Shown: one piece after another, positions 61,141-64,000 of the stretch
Layout: each line of letters starts with the position of its first letter
Numbering within the stretch: position 1 is the first letter of the stretch
Source of the DNA: Steinernema hermaphroditum
Taxonomy: Eukaryota > Nematoda > Chromadorea > Rhabditida > Steinernematidae
Length of the DNA stretch: 64,000 bases
Direction: 5' to 3'
Assembly (NCBI GenBank): GCA_030435675.1
Contig: CM059623.1
Coordinates: forward strand, 1,328,012 to 1,392,011
Notes under the pieces: model-generated
Told to the model about the DNA's origin: nothing
Database searches by the model: none
What the model saw: only the letters and a program-made list of their open reading frames with translations
Position numbers and translations under genes: made by a program

Positions 61141-63660
61141 ATCGTCTGAGACGTCGTAAACGCGCCAAATTTGGCTTTATTGACTCCGATAAATAGATCA
61201 TGACGTATGGCAATGCGGAAATACATCGTAAAATCGATTTGTGGCGAAAAGTTGGTTATCGCATTTGCAATTAAATGGCTCAAATGTGGAGTGATTTTTA
61301 GTGAAGTCACGCATCGAGCGACGCCCTTTAGAAATCGAACATTTTGCATCTTTGCTTATGAAAGCAGAAGTTGGGATAGCTTATGCAGTTGTGTGGATCC
61401 CCTACAAACGAGGTGTCGGTATTTTGCGCTAGGGTTTCATGGTGGCAGTAAGCTAGTCGTGCGACCGGTCGCAAAAGGAATGGACTGGAAGGTCGTAGGT
61501 TTTCCGCCCACGGTCAGAATGATCGCCGACGAGCGGTCAGTTTAATGCAAATAGGGACACGGGCCGGCGTCGAACCTACACCGACCGATTACAAATCAAA
61601 CACGTTCGCAATGAGCCACACAAACAGAGTGATAAGAGTGAAGCGGTTCACTGTAAACATACAGCTGCGAGCACTTTGCTATCCAGCTGTTTCCATGGTT
61701 CGATTTAAATAAAAACACTTTTTTTGATAGAAATGTTTCCTGTACTTGGACTTAATGATGTACATGTAGTTTCGTAATGAGCGTTACATATTGTTCTTGG
61801 AGAGATGCAATGTGAATGTTATTGAAAAACTAGATAATGGTTCTATTTATTGAGTAACAAAAGAAAAGTGGCGAATGGTAAATTCTTGAGTTGAGAATCA
61901 TCTTCAACACATCTTGAAATATTACCAATCGACTATTTTTGTACTGAAGACGAGCGGAATTAGAACAGCACGCGAACAGATCGATTTTTGAATACGGTTA
62001 CTGCGCAGGATCGCGGTCGCTCGGCGACAGTTATTCAACCTCTCAATGACTTTGACAGTGGTCGACTAACAATGTTTTTCATGGCTTTCTGGCTGTGTCA
62101 GTGTTGGTTTTCAAGAAAACGATTTCGCTATGTGGGTTTCAGTGTTTTTGAAATGTGAATTATCTGACTGTAACAAGTCCGGTAACATGATAATGACTCA
62201 TAATTGGATCCACTTTGAATAGCGCATGAAAGAGGTTTATGTTGTTTTAGGATCGTGTTTTATCAAAAATATGAAAAGATCAAGCGGCTTATTTTTGAAT
62301 CTTCCACTACCCGCCAAATCATGGACTTCACTCTTTTTGTCTGTTTATACAGCTATTTTCAATTATCGATGTGCACGAATGTTCTGTTGCACTGCTGTGA
62401 ATGTATCAGGCCCTAGATTCATACAGACAAGTAGTCATAGTTTTGGCCAATAGCATTGGTACACAGTAGATTCCAGATAGAAACGAGCATCCTCATTCGT
62501 GGTTTTAACGTTTGAATGCTGGGTGATGGTCACGCGCGCTCCTTAATTTTTGCAAGTACATTGAAACAAACTTGATTTTGGGGCGATCGAATTAAAGTAG
62601 AAGCTTAAAATGTCTCGGCATCGAACACAGTCAGCATTGACCGCTAAGGTTTCAATGTAAAATGCAATTTTTGTTTACACGTTTCCTTTATAAATCGGTA
62701 TTAGAATTGGATCCTCTGATCGCTTTTGTCGAGTCCATGTGATATAACTGACAAGATGGGATGACGTTGAAACAAGGCTCCGCATTAAAAGTAAAAAGAA
62801 GGGAATACAGAAAGATCTTCCCCGAAGAAGAATGACTATATAGATGTAGCGAGTGATTATCTATGATCAACTGAACGGTTTTCATTTAGTGATTTTTGTG
62901 TTAAGTCGATGATGTCTAGATAGTGCTTCGTTTCACACGATACAACATGAGTTAGGTATTGCCACGACCGACTCGGTCCAATAACTTCAAAGTCCTTTTT
63001 ACTGCATTTTTTGGTTGGACCGTGGACACATGTTCTGTAGGAAATATGTCGAATTTTTGTCTTATTGCTTTCCAAACCGAAGACCGAAATCGTCCGGTAC
63101 GAGGTTGAAGTTCGATTCAAAAGTTGTAATGAGATATATTATCGATCAGTTTTTGCATTACATTTAGTGTACTCTTTTTATCATTGCATCGCTAAACCAA
63201 AAACAATCTAGAAATCATTTTTGAGTTTTTAGCTTATTACAAACTGGGCTCATCTCATAGGGTTCAAGGTCAATGATTTTTGGTTATAACACGGCGGACT
63301 AGCGATCCATCGATAGGAGTCCATTTCCATATAATATGAAAGCACCTTTCACGATTATACCAAATCGCTTACGCTTAAGATTCCTGATTAGAGTATGTGA
63401 ATGGAATCTTTCCAACGGTTCACGAATTGGATTTTTTATCGTTCTTAGCTTTTCGGTAAGGAAATCGATGAAGATGGCAAATTTTTAACAAAATTTATGT
63501 TTGAAAGCGACTGTTGTTCTTAGTCCATTAAAACACTAGAGTCGTGATGAGATGGGTAGATGTTCTTGGTGATTTTTGAAGCTTGCAATTAGATTTGAAA
63601 ACCCAAGAAGACCAGGTGCTTTCAAATGAACAAAATGCACCTGTCCAACCCTTAAATTTC
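61141..63660. other. No exon seen, probable intron
   Basis: AT-rich with frequent plus-strand ATTTTTG. 61565-61625 has tRNA-like internal promoter words on the minus strand but does not fold into a cloverleaf. Confidence 0.4.
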
Positions 63661-63729
63661 GACAAATCGCAAACCTTTCGCGACAGGATTCCTGATCAGC
63701 TCCAACGCGGGCTCAGAGCTCTCGTTTAG

Positions 63730-63806
63730 CGCAGCAATCGGCGGCCAAGCGCCACAACCACTTCTTCTTCGAATGGATGCTCATGTGCCGGCACGGCGTC
63801 TTTTAA
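63730..63806 (+). CDS. Possible alternative terminal exon
   Basis: After CTCGTTTAG the frame joined in phase to the exon at 60656 reads AQQSAAKRHNHFFFEWMLM and then CRHGVF, stop. It is a short but coding-like stretch. It may be an alternative end of the gene or chance. Confidence 0.25.
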
Positions 63807-63922
63807 AGAATCTATGATGTATGTGGGTCGTGCGGCATAATCGCTTGCAAAAACGAAGTATTATGACGCGAGATTTCGCCGTTTCGAGTGGGTCGGGCCG
63901 GGAAGTGAATATGTAATTGCAG

Positions 63923-64000
63923 CAGCGGAGAGGGCGATTTTGGGGCGGTTAGCAACAGGCCTAACGACGGAGCAGAAGGAGACGTATGAGGAGCGACAAG
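63923..64000 (+). CDS. Coding-like exon running off the right edge
   Basis: After TAATTGCAG the frame reads AAERAILGRLATGLTTEQKE and continues TYEERQ to the last base. The codons are strongly coding-like and the phase (one base needed from the previous exon) matches the donor at 60974. It resembles an amphipathic helical segment. No family can be named from 26 residues. Confidence 0.4.

Noticed and set aside
61207..61545. 112-codon plus-strand frame
   Set aside because: Begins in AT-rich sequence with no acceptor or promoter and has no recognisable motif. It may be intronic.

Overview
The window is eukaryotic and almost certainly a free-living rhabditid (clade V) nematode. It has a cuticle collagen, a UNC-103/ERG potassium channel, a nuclear hormone receptor, a nematode-type protein tyrosine phosphatase and a Mediator subunit, and most introns are 40-50 nt with TTTCAG-type acceptors. 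There are no prokaryotic operons, ribosome binding sites or CRISPR arrays. Exon models were built by eye from splice signals, reading phase and family knowledge.

Left part (1-13.2 kb). Three short transmembrane-protein genes or exons (1-174 and 330-545 on minus, 721-991 on plus) precede a six-exon phosphatase gene (1222-3200, +). It lies tail-to-tail with a cuticle collagen (12086-13178, -). Between them lies a rearranged duplication: a unit made of the phosphatase tail, collagen tail and an unknown 315-aa gene is repeated. The unknown gene is present as two apparently identical copies (4546-5493 and 10516-11463), and a truncated RTE-like retrotransposon (about 8304-9627) has landed in the middle.

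Middle (13.2-36 kb). A long gene-poor stretch is followed by a tRNA-Gln(CTG) (18455-18525, -), a mariner-like element with very long inverted repeats (20057-20982), a secreted cysteine-rich protein resembling the MIG-18/fibronectin-I-like nematode family (21370-22294, +) and a small array of single-pass membrane microproteins (23313-26259). Next come a nuclear hormone receptor with a divergent C-terminal half (26465-27908, +), a probable Mediator subunit 29 gene (28381-29650, +) and a repeat-rich region (29.7-36 kb).

Right part (36-64 kb). The unc-103 orthologue fills 35923 to about 53652 on the minus strand, with at least 17 exons and repeat-filled introns. A short T-rich motif, ATTTTTG, is strongly enriched throughout and always on the unc-103 sense strand. 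Just beyond the unc-103 5' end the motif flips orientation and continues to the right edge, which predicts a divergent plus-strand transcription unit. Two coding-like plus-strand exons (60656-60974 and 63923-64000+) fit that prediction.

From memory, unc-103 and mdt-29 are both on C. elegans chromosome III, so the window may come from the same ancestral linkage group.
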